Positions 7,036 through 15,865 of a stretch of 33,086 nucleotides of DNA are shown piece after piece. Source of the DNA: Halanaerobiales bacterium (GTDB lineage: Bacteria > Bacillota > Halanaerobiia > Halanaerobiales > M55B127); the NCBI GenBank assembly GCA_018334565.1, contig JAGXLU010000018.1, positions 1 through 33,086 on the forward strand, in the 5' to 3' direction. Position numbers and translations under genes: made by a program. Under the pieces are notes generated by a model that saw only the letters and a list, made by a program, of their open reading frames with translations, was not told the DNA's origin and did not search any database. Each line of letters begins with the position of its first letter. Position 1 is the stretch's first letter.

Positions 7036-8631
7036 TTAATAGATTAAATTACCATCTTTTATTAAATTTTTCACCTTAAGATTAATAAGATTTTCTATAT
7101 TAACATGATACAGATTTTTATTAAAGGTTATAAAGTCAGCTTTATAGCCTTTTTCTATTTTACCTTTTGTTTTTTCTTCAAAATTTTGATAACTTGCTCT
7201 TTTATTATAGAGTTCTAGAGCTGTTTTTAGATCGATTATTTCATTAGGTTGCCAGCTTGGTTCATTTTTATTAAGATGAGAATTTCTCTTAACAGCAGCA
7301 TAAATACCAAGTAGAGGATTTATTTCTTCTACAGGAGCATCTGATCCAGCAGCAAGATGTAGGCCTTTTTCGATAAGGCTCCTCATTTTATATAAATACT
7401 TTACTCTTCTTTTTCCTAACCTTTTATCAGCCATCTTATAATCAGAGCTGATAAATGTAGGCTGAATGGAAAGGACAATATTGTTTGTTTTTATTTTTTT
7501 TATTAACTTATCATCAAGCATTGAGGCATGAACAATAATAGGTCTCAAATGTTTATCTGGATATTTTTTATTTATTTTTTCATATATTTTAACTATTAAT
7601 TCTACTGCTTTAATACCGATAGCATGAACTGCTGGTTGAAAGTTAAGCTTGTAAGCTTGGTCTATCAAATTTTCTAACTCTTCTTTTTTATAAAGCAGTT
7701 CTCCTTTTGTATCTGTCTGATCTGTATAGGGTTTTCTTAAAGCAGCTGTTCTACCACCTAAAGAACCATCCAACATAAACTTAACAGGACCTGTATTTAA
7801 TCTTTTTAACCCTTTAACCATATCCTTTACTTTTAAGTGAAAGTTAAAATCATCAATATTATTTACTCTTAATTGTAATATAATATCGATAGGTAGCTTG
7901 TCTTTTCTAGCAAGCTCAATATAGCTTTTTAATATCTGCTCTCTGTATTTTTTCTGCCAGAAGTCATCAGTATGAATAGTAGTTATACCATATTTAAGAA
8001 AATCCTTAAAATTATCTTCTAACATATTTTTAAAACGTTCTTTATAATTATTAAGTATAATATCATCAAATCTTGTTATTGATTCATCCTGAAGAACTCC
8101 AGTTGGTATTCCGTCTTTATCTCTTAATATTTTACCACCTACCGGATTAGATGATTTTTTATTTATTTTAGCAATTTTTAAGGCTTTTGAATTCACATAA
8201 GCCAGATGTAAACATCTTCTTTTTACTATGATAGGGACAGTTTTAGAAATTTTATCTAAAAAATGTCTATTCATTAATTCACAGTCGGGATACTTTTCTT
8301 CATCCCAGTTTATGACAGTCACCCAATGTTTTGAATCTAATTGATCTGTTTTGCTTTTAATCTTATTATATACCTCTGAGATGCTTTTACAGTCTTTAAG
8401 ATCGATACTTTCTTTTTTTAAGGCATAGTAAAAATAATGTAGGTGGGCATCTGTAAAAGAAGGTATTAAAAATCTGTTATTGAGATCAATTATTTTTGTA
8501 TCTTCACCTACGGTATTTTTTAATTGAATTCCTTTTTTAATTTCTTTAATGATGCCATCTTCAACTAGTATTGAGTTATTTAATTTGTTATCAGCTATAT
8601 TAACATTTACAAATAAATATTTTTGATTCAT
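7036..8631 (-). CDS. YtcJ-like metal-dependent amidohydrolase
   Basis: Amidohydrolase-superfamily protein of the YtcJ/exoenzyme-regulatory AepA type (amidohydrolase family 3). FLIPSFTDAHLHYFYY contains the metal-binding HxH. AVHAIG, VHASML and GSDAPVEEINPL supply the later His and Asp ligands of the TIM barrel, and KGYKADFITFNKNL is the usual C-terminal beta-sandwich return. I chose ATG at 8631-8629 after AGGGGTGA, giving 531 residues, a normal length. No signal peptide is visible, so it is cytoplasmic. The substrate is unknown. Its place between the racemase and the sigma-54 activator suggests an amide or N-acyl amino acid substrate, but nothing in the sequence fixes this. Confidence 0.8.
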   Translation of the reverse strand: MNQKYLFVNVNIADNKLNNSILVEDGIIKEIKKGIQLKNTVGEDTKIIDLNNRFLIPSFTDAHLHYFYYALKKESIDLKDCKSISEVYNKIKSKTDQLDSKHWVTVINWDEEKYPDCELMNRHFLDKISKTVPIIVKRRCLHLAYVNSKALKIAKINKKSSNPVGGKILRDKDGIPTGVLQDESITRFDDIILNNYKERFKNMLEDNFKDFLKYGITTIHTDDFWQKKYREQILKSYIELARKDKLPIDIILQLRVNNIDDFNFHLKVKDMVKGLKRLNTGPVKFMLDGSLGGRTAALRKPYTDQTDTKGELLYKKEELENLIDQAYKLNFQPAVHAIGIKAVELIVKIYEKINKKYPDKHLRPIIVHASMLDDKLIKKIKTNNIVLSIQPTFISSDYKMADKRLGKRRVKYLYKMRSLIEKGLHLAAGSDAPVEEINPLLGIYAAVKRNSHLNKNEPSWQPNEIIDLKTALELYNKRASYQNFEEKTKGKIEKGYKADFITFNKNLYHVNIENLINLKVKNLIKDGNLIY

Positions 8632-8702
8632 CTTTTCACCCCTCATTCTATACTTTCCAGATTAGTATTATTTATTCCTTTTTTGCGCAAGAAATTTTTC
8701 AA

Positions 8703-8722
8703 TATGCAAAATAATTTGCATA
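8703..8722. promoter_or_regulatory. Inverted repeat upstream of the activator gene, candidate operator
   Basis: TATGCAAA (8703-8710), a 4-base spacer and TTTGCATA (8715-8722) form a perfect 8-base inverted repeat in the 154-base gap between the divergent amidohydrolase and activator genes. There is no T-run after it, so an operator is more likely than a terminator. The regulator is unknown. Confidence 0.4.
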
Positions 8723-8785
8723 AAATAAAGGACTTAAATTACCATTAGTCGAAGTGATTAATATAGAGAAGATAGGGGGATTATT

Positions 8786-10255
8786 ATGGAACAGAAATGG
8801 TTTTTAGATAAGATGAATATTGATAAAGAGAGTTTGTGTAAGCTTTTTAATAACTTAAATGAAGGAATACATATAGTTGACCAGAGAGGAAACACGATAT
8901 TATATAATAAAAAAGCCTCTGAAATTGATGGTCTCAAACCAGAGGAAGTACTGGGGAAAAATATTTTTGAAGTCTTTCCATCTCTTACCTTAGAAACCTC
9001 AACTTTAATGAAGACCTTAAAAGATAAGAAAAGCTATTTTAATCATAAACAGACAATAATAAACTATCGGGGTAAAAAGATAACAACAATAAACCATACC
9101 TTAGCAATTGTTTTTTCTGATAGCAGTGTGGGGGCTGTAGAAATATCAAAAGATATTACACAAACCGAACAGCTTGTTGATAATATTACTAATTTAAGAG
9201 AAAAACTTCAAGTCAATAAAAACGATGTTAAAGTTAATAATGATATAAAAAGAGATAATAATACAAACTATCAATTTTCTGATATAATTGGGCAAAATAG
9301 TAATTTTAATAAGGTTCTAAGTAATGCTATGAAATCAGCTCAAAGTGATTCATCTGTTTTAATTTATGGTGAGACAGGTACAGGTAAAGAACTATTTGCC
9401 CAAAGTATACATAATGCTAGTAGAAGAAGAAAAAATGATTTTATTGCCCAAAACTGTGCAGCTTTACCGAAGGATCTTCTTGAATCATTACTTTTTGGAA
9501 CAGAAAAAGGCAGTTTTACAGGTGCAAGGAGCAAACCCGGTCTTTTTGAAATGGCTGATGGAGGAACAATACTCTTAGATGAAATAAACTCGATGGATCT
9601 TGCTTTACAGGCAAAGTTACTTAGGGTTTTACAAGATGGTAGAGTTAGAAGAATTGGAGGACAAAAAGAGAAAAAAGTTGATGTTAGGATTATTACTACG
9701 ATGAATGTTCATCCTGATAAAGCTTTTGAGTTAAATGATTTGAGAGAGGACTTATATTATAGATTAAATGTAGTTCATATTAAATTACCTCCTTTAAGAA
9801 ATAGAAAAGATGATATACTCTTATTAACGGATTACTTTATAAAAAATTATAATAAGAAGTTTAATAAGGAGATCATAGGCATATCATCTGACTTAAAAGA
9901 GATTTTTTTAAATTATAATTGGCCTGGCAATATTAGAGAGCTTAAACATGTTATAGAGAGTGCATATAATGTAAAACAGTTGGGGGACACTTTAGAACTA
10001 GGTGATCTACCAGGATATATTAATGAAAGGTTAAGTCAAGATCAAAAAAGAAAGAGTAACCTTGGTTTCTCAAAACAAATTATAGAAAAAGATCAATTGC
10101 CTGCTTTAGATATTTTTTTAGAAGATATTGAGTTAAAACTTATTAAAAAAGCTTTAAATAAGACTGGTTTTAATATTAGTGCTGCAGCCCGAAAACTAGA
10201 TATTTCAAGACAGTCATTGCAGTATAAATTAAAAAAATATGAAATAAGATTATAA
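8786..10255 (+). CDS. PAS-AAA+-Fis sigma-54-dependent transcriptional activator
   Basis: Enhancer-binding activator for RNA polymerase-sigma-54. A PAS sensor (about residues 15-125; GIHIVDQRGNTILYNKKA) is followed by a Lys/Asn-rich linker. The AAA+ domain has Walker A GETGTGKE (195-202), the sigma-54 contact loop GSFTGA (242-247; the usual form is GAFTGA) and Walker B ILLDE ending at Asp265-Glu266. The C-terminal Fis-type helix-turn-helix is NISAAARKLDISRQSLQYKLKKY. The 489 residues and architecture match RocR/BkdR-type regulators of amino acid catabolism. It precedes lysO by 17 bases, so the two are probably one transcript. Two sigma-54 type promoters in the window are its likely targets; the effector sensed by PAS is unknown, with lysine or an intermediate a reasonable guess. 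Confidence 0.92.
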   Translation: MEQKWFLDKMNIDKESLCKLFNNLNEGIHIVDQRGNTILYNKKASEIDGLKPEEVLGKNIFEVFPSLTLETSTLMKTLKDKKSYFNHKQTIINYRGKKITTINHTLAIVFSDSSVGAVEISKDITQTEQLVDNITNLREKLQVNKNDVKVNNDIKRDNNTNYQFSDIIGQNSNFNKVLSNAMKSAQSDSSVLIYGETGTGKELFAQSIHNASRRRKNDFIAQNCAALPKDLLESLLFGTEKGSFTGARSKPGLFEMADGGTILLDEINSMDLALQAKLLRVLQDGRVRRIGGQKEKKVDVRIITTMNVHPDKAFELNDLREDLYYRLNVVHIKLPPLRNRKDDILLLTDYFIKNYNKKFNKEIIGISSDLKEIFLNYNWPGNIRELKHVIESAYNVKQLGDTLELGDLPGYINERLSQDQKRKSNLGFSKQIIEKDQLPALDIFLEDIELKLIKKALNKTGFNISAAARKLDISRQSLQYKLKKYEIRL

Positions 10256-10272
10256 AATATAGGAGTGAAAAT

Positions 10273-11196
10273 ATGGATATAACATTAATCTTAATATTTC
10301 TATTTACAGGATTTCTAATTGGTTATTTCAAACCGTTACCAGATCTGTTTTATAGGCTTTCAGGTTATATCACAGAATTGGGTTTAATAATATTATTAGG
10401 ATCAATGGGTGCCAGGATTGGTGTTGATAGTAATATAATTACTCAAATTGGAGTAATAGGGTTTAAATCTTTTATATTAGCATTATTCTCAATTATAGGT
10501 AGTTTGGTTTTATTGAAAGTATTTTCCATGTTTTTGAAAGAAAATTATCGAGAACTAAAAGATGCTGAAAAGTTTGATCAAGAAGAATCTGATCATAGAC
10601 TAACAATAATTATTATATTTTCAGTTATTATAGGAATAATTTTAGGTCTTAGTATTTTGAATAATGATTCGATTAATCTAATAGAAATTATTACTACATA
10701 TGCCCTAGCAGTATTGTTATTTGGGGTTGGAGTTGATATAGGTTTAAACAAAGAGGCTTTTAGAGGGCTGAATATATTAGGTTTTAAAATATTAATTATC
10801 CCACTTTTAATTGTAATCGGTACCCTTTTGGGTAGTTTTTTTGCTAGTTTCTTTTTAAAGATGGTAATCAAAGATGCCTTGGCTGTAGGAGCAGGTTTTG
10901 GATGGTATAGTCTTTCTGCAGTTCTGATAACAAATATACATAGTGTTGAGCTGGGTTCTATTGCATTTTTAACTAATGTAATTAGAGAACTAATAACAAT
11001 AATTACTCTTCCCTTTATTGTAAGATATTTTGGAAAGATACCTTCAATTGGTCCTGGTGGTGCCACTACAATGGATGTAACCCTACCTTTAATAAAAAAA
11101 ACAGCCGGTGAAGATATAGCAGTTTTGGCATTTATAAGCGGCATGGTTTTAACGATATTGGTACCTATTTTAGTTCCATTTATTTTATCTTTATAG
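10273..11196 (+). CDS. lysO: LysO-type lysine exporter (DUF340 family)
   Basis: Integral membrane protein of 307 residues with about eight hydrophobic segments, similar in length to E. coli LysO (YbjE), which exports L-lysine. Family features are LGSMGARIGVDS in the first half, GFGWYSLSAVLI, and GPGGATTMDVTLPLI near the C-terminus. The Asp residues within GVDS and TTMD are candidates for the membrane acidic residues important in LysO. It follows the activator gene and precedes the kam operon, which supports a lysine-related substrate. An exporter in a catabolic locus is unexpected; it might relieve overflow, export a toxic analogue or work in reverse under the local gradient (inference). Confidence 0.85.
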   Translation: MDITLILIFLFTGFLIGYFKPLPDLFYRLSGYITELGLIILLGSMGARIGVDSNIITQIGVIGFKSFILALFSIIGSLVLLKVFSMFLKENYRELKDAEKFDQEESDHRLTIIIIFSVIIGIILGLSILNNDSINLIEIITTYALAVLLFGVGVDIGLNKEAFRGLNILGFKILIIPLLIVIGTLLGSFFASFFLKMVIKDALAVGAGFGWYSLSAVLITNIHSVELGSIAFLTNVIRELITIITLPFIVRYFGKIPSIGPGGATTMDVTLPLIKKTAGEDIAVLAFISGMVLTILVPILVPFILSL

Positions 11197-11207
11197 TAAA
11201 TATAATA

Positions 11208-11223
11208 TGGAACAGAAATTGCA
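11208..11223 (+). promoter_or_regulatory. Sigma-54 type promoter of the lysine fermentation operon
   Basis: TGGAACAGAAATTGCA has GG at 11209-11210 and GC at 11221-11222 with exactly 10 bases between, and a consensus TTGCA -12 box. It lies in the 51-base gap between lysO and kamB, with the predicted start near 11234. It shares the upstream heptamer TATGGAA with the promoter at 342-357. Confidence 0.72.
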
Positions 11224-11247
11224 AATTTAATAAAGAGGGGAAAGTAG

Positions 11248-12279
11248 ATGTCTTCTAAAATAAGTGATCTAATTAAAAAGAATAATATTAAAACCCTATC
11301 AATAATTGGTTTGGCTAAAAATACTGGTAAAACAGTAACCTTAAATAAGGTTATTGAGGACTTTTTTTTAATGCACAAAAAGGTGGCTGTAATGTCATAT
11401 GGCCGTGATGGAGAAAAATATGATCTATTAACTAAGCTAAAAAAACCGCCGGTTAAGATCCATCCCAACACCTATTTTGTTACTGCTGAAAAAACAGTAA
11501 ATGATATAAAACTAAAGTTTAAATTTATAAAAGACACAAATATTCAATCTACAATGGGTAGGGTAAAGATATATAAAAGTTTATCAGAAGGAGAAGTTCA
11601 ACTTGTAGGTATAAACAGAAGTAGCCAGCTAAAAAAAATAAAAGAAATTTTAATTGATCAGATAGATTATTTAATAATAGATGGTGCTCTTGATAGAAAA
11701 AGTTCTGCTCTACCAATATTAAGTGATGCTGTAATATTAACAACGGGAGCAGTAATCGGTCAGGATATTAATAAGGTAGTTTTAAAGACCAAATATGAGG
11801 TTAAAAAACTGTTAACAGGTAGTTTAAAAGACGAAAAAGATTTACTTGTTTTAAAAGATAACTATAATAAAGAAAATAGTTTAATCTGGACAAAAGATAA
11901 CAATTTTTTTTCTTCTAAACCATTACTATCAAATCTTTTTTTAAAAAACAATATGGAAATATTAAAGAGCAATAGAGTTAATATTAAATATATATTACTA
12001 CGGGGTTCATTTACCAATACCACCGCTAATATTTTAATTAATTTAGGTCTTGAAAAAATAACTGTATTAGTTTCTGATTCGACTAAAATATTTTTAGATC
12101 AAATGGTATATAATCGGCTAAAAAAGAGAAATATTAAACTTAAAGTACTTTTTAAAATAAATCTAATAGCGATTACAATTAATCCCTTTAATCCTTATGG
12201 GAAAGATTTTATAGCATCTGATTTTTATAAAAAAATAAAAGAAGAGTTTGATATTGAGGTATTTAATGTAAAAAGTTAA
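11248..12279 (+). CDS. kamB: KamB-like P-loop protein of the lysine aminomutase operon
   Basis: A 343-residue cytoplasmic protein with a Walker A-like loop GLAKNTGKT (about residues 21-29) and DYLIIDGALDRKSSA, a plausible Walker B region, near residue 140. The C-terminal 150 residues show no motif I know. Genes called kamB precede kamDE in other lysine fermenters. Their function is not established; reactivation or chaperoning of the cobalamin-dependent aminomutase, by analogy with other B12-mutase reactivases, is inference. It is first in the operon behind the sigma-54 promoter and lies 21 bases before kamD. The MutS-like KamC found beside KamB in some clusters is absent here. Confidence 0.7.
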   Translation: MSSKISDLIKKNNIKTLSIIGLAKNTGKTVTLNKVIEDFFLMHKKVAVMSYGRDGEKYDLLTKLKKPPVKIHPNTYFVTAEKTVNDIKLKFKFIKDTNIQSTMGRVKIYKSLSEGEVQLVGINRSSQLKKIKEILIDQIDYLIIDGALDRKSSALPILSDAVILTTGAVIGQDINKVVLKTKYEVKKLLTGSLKDEKDLLVLKDNYNKENSLIWTKDNNFFSSKPLLSNLFLKNNMEILKSNRVNIKYILLRGSFTNTTANILINLGLEKITVLVSDSTKIFLDQMVYNRLKKRNIKLKVLFKINLIAITINPFNPYGKDFIASDFYKKIKEEFDIEVFNVKS

Positions 12280-12300
12280 AATATCGAAAGGAGGAATATT

Positions 12301-13872
12301 TTGAATAATAAATTAGATTTAGATCAAAAACTGATCTCACTTTGCAGAAATTATACTAAAAGTATTGCTGATAAGGTAGAAAAAAAGATAGTCAATAATA
12401 CAACTACTTCAGTAGAAAGAACAATTTTGAGATTTTTAGGGGTTGATGGAGTTGATAATCATGGCATCCCTCTACCAAATGTAATAGTAGATAAAGTCCG
12501 AAATGAACAGAGATTAAATAAGGGTATTTCGTATTGGTTTGGAAATGGATTAATGCAAACTGGTCTACCGGCCCAAAGATTAGCAGAAGAAATATCTGAA
12601 GGAAAAATTGACTTATTTTCACTTTATAAAGAAAAAAATGAAGATATTAAAGAACATATATTAAAACTTTCTGAAAAAAAAGCTGAACAGATAAAACAAC
12701 AGGTTAAAAAAAGGGAAATGATGCAGTCTAAATATCCACTCGGATTAAAACCCTGGCTTTATGTGATTGTTGCCACGGGTAATATAAATGAAGATGTAAA
12801 ACAGGCAAAGGCTGCAGCCAGAGAAGGTGCTGATATTATTGCAGTTATTAGAAGTACTGCTCAAAGTCTATTAGATTATGTACCTTATGGACCTACTACA
12901 GAAGGTTTTGGCGGAACATATGCTACCCAGGCTAACTTCAAGATAATGAGAGAGGCCTTAGATCAAGTAATAAAAGAGGAAGAACGATATATTCAGCTCG
13001 TTAACTATTGTTCCGGTTTAGCTATGCCTGAGATAGCGCAGATGGGTGCAGAAGAAAGATTAGATATGATGTTAAATGATGCGATGTATGGTATACTTTT
13101 TAGAGATATAAATATGAAAAGGACCTTTGTAGATCAGCATTTTTCCAGGATGATAAATGCCTATGCAGGTATAGTCATCAATACTGGTGAAGACAACTAT
13201 TTGACTACTGCTGATTCTCTAAAAGAGTCACATACAGTTGTAGCTTCTCAATTTATTAATCAGGAGTTGGGTCTTAGAACCGGTTTAAAGAATGGACAGC
13301 TTGGTTTAGGCCATGCATTTGAAATAAACCCAGAAATTAAAGACAGCTTTTTATTGGAGATTGCTCAAGCTCAGCTAGTAAGACAGATTTTCCCTGATGC
13401 CCCATTAAAGTACATGCCCCCAACTAAATATATGAATGGTGATATTTTTAGGGGTCATCTTATGGACGGTATGTTCAACTTTGCTTCAATTATCACTGAT
13501 CAATCGATCCAGTTACTAGGTATGTCAACAGAGGCAATTCATACTCCATTTATACAGGATCGGGCCTTAAGCATAGAAAATGCTAAACATGTCTTTAATT
13601 CTGCCCGCAATATCAGCAGTGAAATTACCTTTAAATCTAACGGTAAAATTCAAAAAAGAGCTGATCAAGTATTAAAAGAAACTGCGGAACTATTAAAAGT
13701 AATAGCTGAAAAAGGACTAATGAAATCTCTTTCTGAAGGTATATTTGCAGATATTAAAAGGCCTATCGATGGCGGAAAAGGTGCTGATGGTGTGATAAAG
13801 AAAGATAGTGATTATTTTAATCCTTTCGCTGAAGTATTCTCTAAGGAGTTGGAAATTCAAGATGAAAGATAA
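12301..13872 (+). CDS. kamD: Lysine 5,6-aminomutase, alpha subunit
   Basis: Large catalytic subunit of the AdoCbl- and PLP-dependent mutase that converts L-beta-lysine to 3,5-diaminohexanoate, and D-lysine to 2,5-diaminohexanoate. Its 523 residues match KamD (about 516). The conserved barrel segments include LGLKPWLYVIVATGNINEDV (in part), AAAREGADIIAVIRSTAQSLLDYVPYGPTTEGFGGTYATQ (in part), NYCSGLAMPEIA and KYMPPTKYMNGDIF. Translation starts at TTG (12301) after a strong AAAGGAGG (12287-12294). The 3' end overlaps kamE by 11 bases, which suggests translational coupling of the two subunits. Confidence 0.93.
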   Translation: MNNKLDLDQKLISLCRNYTKSIADKVEKKIVNNTTTSVERTILRFLGVDGVDNHGIPLPNVIVDKVRNEQRLNKGISYWFGNGLMQTGLPAQRLAEEISEGKIDLFSLYKEKNEDIKEHILKLSEKKAEQIKQQVKKREMMQSKYPLGLKPWLYVIVATGNINEDVKQAKAAAREGADIIAVIRSTAQSLLDYVPYGPTTEGFGGTYATQANFKIMREALDQVIKEEERYIQLVNYCSGLAMPEIAQMGAEERLDMMLNDAMYGILFRDINMKRTFVDQHFSRMINAYAGIVINTGEDNYLTTADSLKESHTVVASQFINQELGLRTGLKNGQLGLGHAFEINPEIKDSFLLEIAQAQLVRQIFPDAPLKYMPPTKYMNGDIFRGHLMDGMFNFASIITDQSIQLLGMSTEAIHTPFIQDRALSIENAKHVFNSARNISSEITFKSNGKIQKRADQVLKETAELLKVIAEKGLMKSLSEGIFADIKRPIDGGKGADGVIKKDSDYFNPFAEVFSKELEIQDER

Positions 13873-14617
13873 TATTATAAGAGCCTATGGTGATACATAT
13901 AATGATGGTAAAATACAGCTCAGTTTTACACTCCCGGTTAAACAAGGATTAAAAGCAGCTGAAGCCTGTAAGAGATACTGTTTCAAACTAGGATTAGAAG
14001 ATGTGGAAGTTGTTCATATGAAGGATCTCAAAGAAGGTTTTACTTTTTTTGTTGTTTATGCTGTTTCGAAAAAATCTGTTAACTTTGATAAGATAACTGT
14101 TGCAAAGATCGATACTGAAATAATGGATTATTATAAAATTAATGACTATATAAAAGAAAAAATTAATAGAAAGGTAAATGTTGTGGGAGCCTGTACAGGT
14201 ACAGATGCTCACACAGTGGGTCTTGATGCAATCTTAAACATGAAAGGATATGATGGTGAATACGGGTTAGAGAGATACCATGAGATTAACACTGTAAATA
14301 TGGGCAGCCAGGTTGCAAATGAAAAACTGATTGAAACTGCTGTAAAGATGAAGGCAGATGCAATTTTAGTTTCACAGGTTGTAACTCAGAAGAATATACA
14401 TATAAAAAATTTGACAGAATTTGTTGAAATATTAGAAGCAGAGGGTTTAAGAGATCAGTTTATTTTAATATTAGGAGGGCCTAGGATAAGTCATGAACTA
14501 GCCTTAGAATTAGGTTTTGATGCAGGTTTTGGTAGTGGAACCAAACCTAATGAGGTTGCTTCATATATTGTACAAAAAGTCTATAAAGATTCAATATTAG
14601 TTAAAGGTGGTGAATAA
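13862..14617 (+). CDS. kamE: Lysine 5,6-aminomutase, beta (B12-binding) subunit
   Basis: Small subunit carrying the cobalamin-binding Rossmann domain. The base-off motif DxHxxG is visible as Asp115-Ala-His117-Thr-Val-Gly120. The PLP Schiff-base lysine is Lys128 in NMKG; both sit 16 residues earlier than His133 and Lys144 of the characterised enzyme, so the spacing is preserved. VSQVVTQKN and LILGGPRIS are later parts of the B12 fold. The frame is open upstream, but ATG 13862 with AAGGAG at 13843-13848 inside the kamD end is the natural start, giving 251 residues. AdoCbl supply is probably linked to the cobalamin operon from 24222. Confidence 0.93.
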   Translation: MKDNIIRAYGDTYNDGKIQLSFTLPVKQGLKAAEACKRYCFKLGLEDVEVVHMKDLKEGFTFFVVYAVSKKSVNFDKITVAKIDTEIMDYYKINDYIKEKINRKVNVVGACTGTDAHTVGLDAILNMKGYDGEYGLERYHEINTVNMGSQVANEKLIETAVKMKADAILVSQVVTQKNIHIKNLTEFVEILEAEGLRDQFILILGGPRISHELALELGFDAGFGSGTKPNEVASYIVQKVYKDSILVKGGE

Positions 14618-14618
14618 A

Positions 14619-15011
14619 GTGGATAATACAGTTATGATTAGAGTTAGAATGGGTTTAAATGATGCTCATTATGCAGGTGAATTAGTCGATGGAGCTAAGC
14701 TTTTAGAATTATTTGGAGATGCTGCTACAGAGTTATTGATTAGAAGTGATGGTGATGAAGGTCTTTTTTTGGCATATGATAATGTGGAATTCAAAGCCCC
14801 TGTTTTTGCTGGTGATTTTATAGAAGCGAGGGGAGAGATAGTAAAAAAAGGTAGGACATCCCGGCAGATGAAATTCATAGCTTACAAAGTAATAACTTCT
14901 GCTGACAATTCAGAGCTTGCATCAGCCTGTGATGTTTTAGAAGAGCCCATAATAGTCTGTAAGGCCAGCGGTACCTGTGTTGTACCCTGGGAAAGGCAGA
15001 GAAAACCATAA
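14619..15011 (+). CDS. kal: 3-aminobutyryl-CoA ammonia-lyase
   Basis: Hot-dog-fold enzyme that eliminates ammonia from L-3-aminobutyryl-CoA to give crotonyl-CoA. [28 protein letters not shown] (N-terminal helix and turn, given in part) and [22 protein letters not shown] are typical of Kal and its acyl-CoA thioesterase-like relatives. I chose GTG at 14619, just after the kamE stop, with AAAGGTGG (14603-14610) as the ribosome site. This gives 130 residues, close to the roughly 126-130 of known Kal; upstream GTG codons at 14607 and 14610 overlap that site. It overlaps kce by one base. Confidence 0.88.
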   Translation: MDNTVMIRVRMGLNDAHYAGELVDGAKLLELFGDAATELLIRSDGDEGLFLAYDNVEFKAPVFAGDFIEARGEIVKKGRTSRQMKFIAYKVITSADNSELASACDVLEEPIIVCKASGTCVVPWERQRKP

Positions 15012-15829
15012 TGGAAAAATTAATAATAACTGCAGCTATTTGTGGAGCGGAAGTGACAAAAGCAGACAATCCTAATCTTCCCATAAGTGCTTCGGAAATT
15101 GCCCAGGCCTCTCTATCTGCTGAACAAGCAGGTGCTTCGATTATTCACCTACATGTCAGGGATGAAGCGGGAAACCCAACCCAGCAAAAAGAGGAATTTA
15201 AAAAGGCAATTGATAAAATTAAAGAATATGGGGTGAAAGCTATAATTCAACCATCGACAGGAGGAGCTGCTGGTATGACCTGGCAGGAAAGAATTCAACC
15301 GATTTATTTGAATCCGGAAATGGCTACTTTGGATTGTGGAACAACCAATTTCGGTGATGATATTTTTGTGAATGATCTACCTTTGATGAGAAACTTTGCC
15401 CAAGAAATGAAAAAACTTGATATTTTACCCGAATTAGAGTGTTTTGAATTAGGCCATATCTATAATGCATTGAAGCTATTAAAAGAAGGTTTTTTAGATA
15501 GACATCTTCATTTTGATATAGTTTTAGGAATCCCGGGTGCTATGCCGGCTTCGATTAAAAACCTCTTATTTATGGTTGAGCACTTACCTTCAGATGCTAC
15601 CTGGACTTCTGCAGGGATTGGGAGACACCAGCTTGAAATGGCCTACCACACAATAACAATGGGAGGGCATGTAAGGGTGGGATTTGAAGATAATATCTAT
15701 TATAAAAAAGGAAAACTGGCTGAAAGTAATTCTCAATTAGTAAAAAGAGTTGTAAGACTGGCTGAAAATTATGGACGAAAGATTGCTTCACCCCGTGAAG
15801 CTCGCCAAATATTACAAATTAAAAAATAA
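15011..15829 (+). CDS. kce: 3-keto-5-aminohexanoate cleavage enzyme (BKACE family)
   Basis: Zn-dependent enzyme that condenses 3-keto-5-aminohexanoate with acetyl-CoA and releases acetoacetate plus 3-aminobutyryl-CoA. The zinc ligands appear in HLHVRDE as His46 and His48, the same numbering as in the crystallised Cloacimonas Kce. GGHVRVGFEDN supplies the catalytic Arg222 and the third ligand Glu226. QPSTGG and the LDCGTTNFG strand complete the TIM barrel. The 272 residues match the family. The ATG overlaps the kal stop (TAATG), which indicates coupling. BKACE enzymes vary in substrate, but the operon identifies this one as Kce. Confidence 0.95.
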   Translation: MEKLIITAAICGAEVTKADNPNLPISASEIAQASLSAEQAGASIIHLHVRDEAGNPTQQKEEFKKAIDKIKEYGVKAIIQPSTGGAAGMTWQERIQPIYLNPEMATLDCGTTNFGDDIFVNDLPLMRNFAQEMKKLDILPELECFELGHIYNALKLLKEGFLDRHLHFDIVLGIPGAMPASIKNLLFMVEHLPSDATWTSAGIGRHQLEMAYHTITMGGHVRVGFEDNIYYKKGKLAESNSQLVKRVVRLAENYGRKIASPREARQILQIKK

Positions 15830-15865
15830 ATAAAAAATTATAATTTTGTCAGGAGGTAATTACTA

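Noticed and set aside
10593-11471. 292-codon open frame on the minus strand opposite lysO and kamB
   Set aside because: It runs antisense across two convincing genes, has no ribosome site or family motif, and reflects codon bias of the opposite strand.
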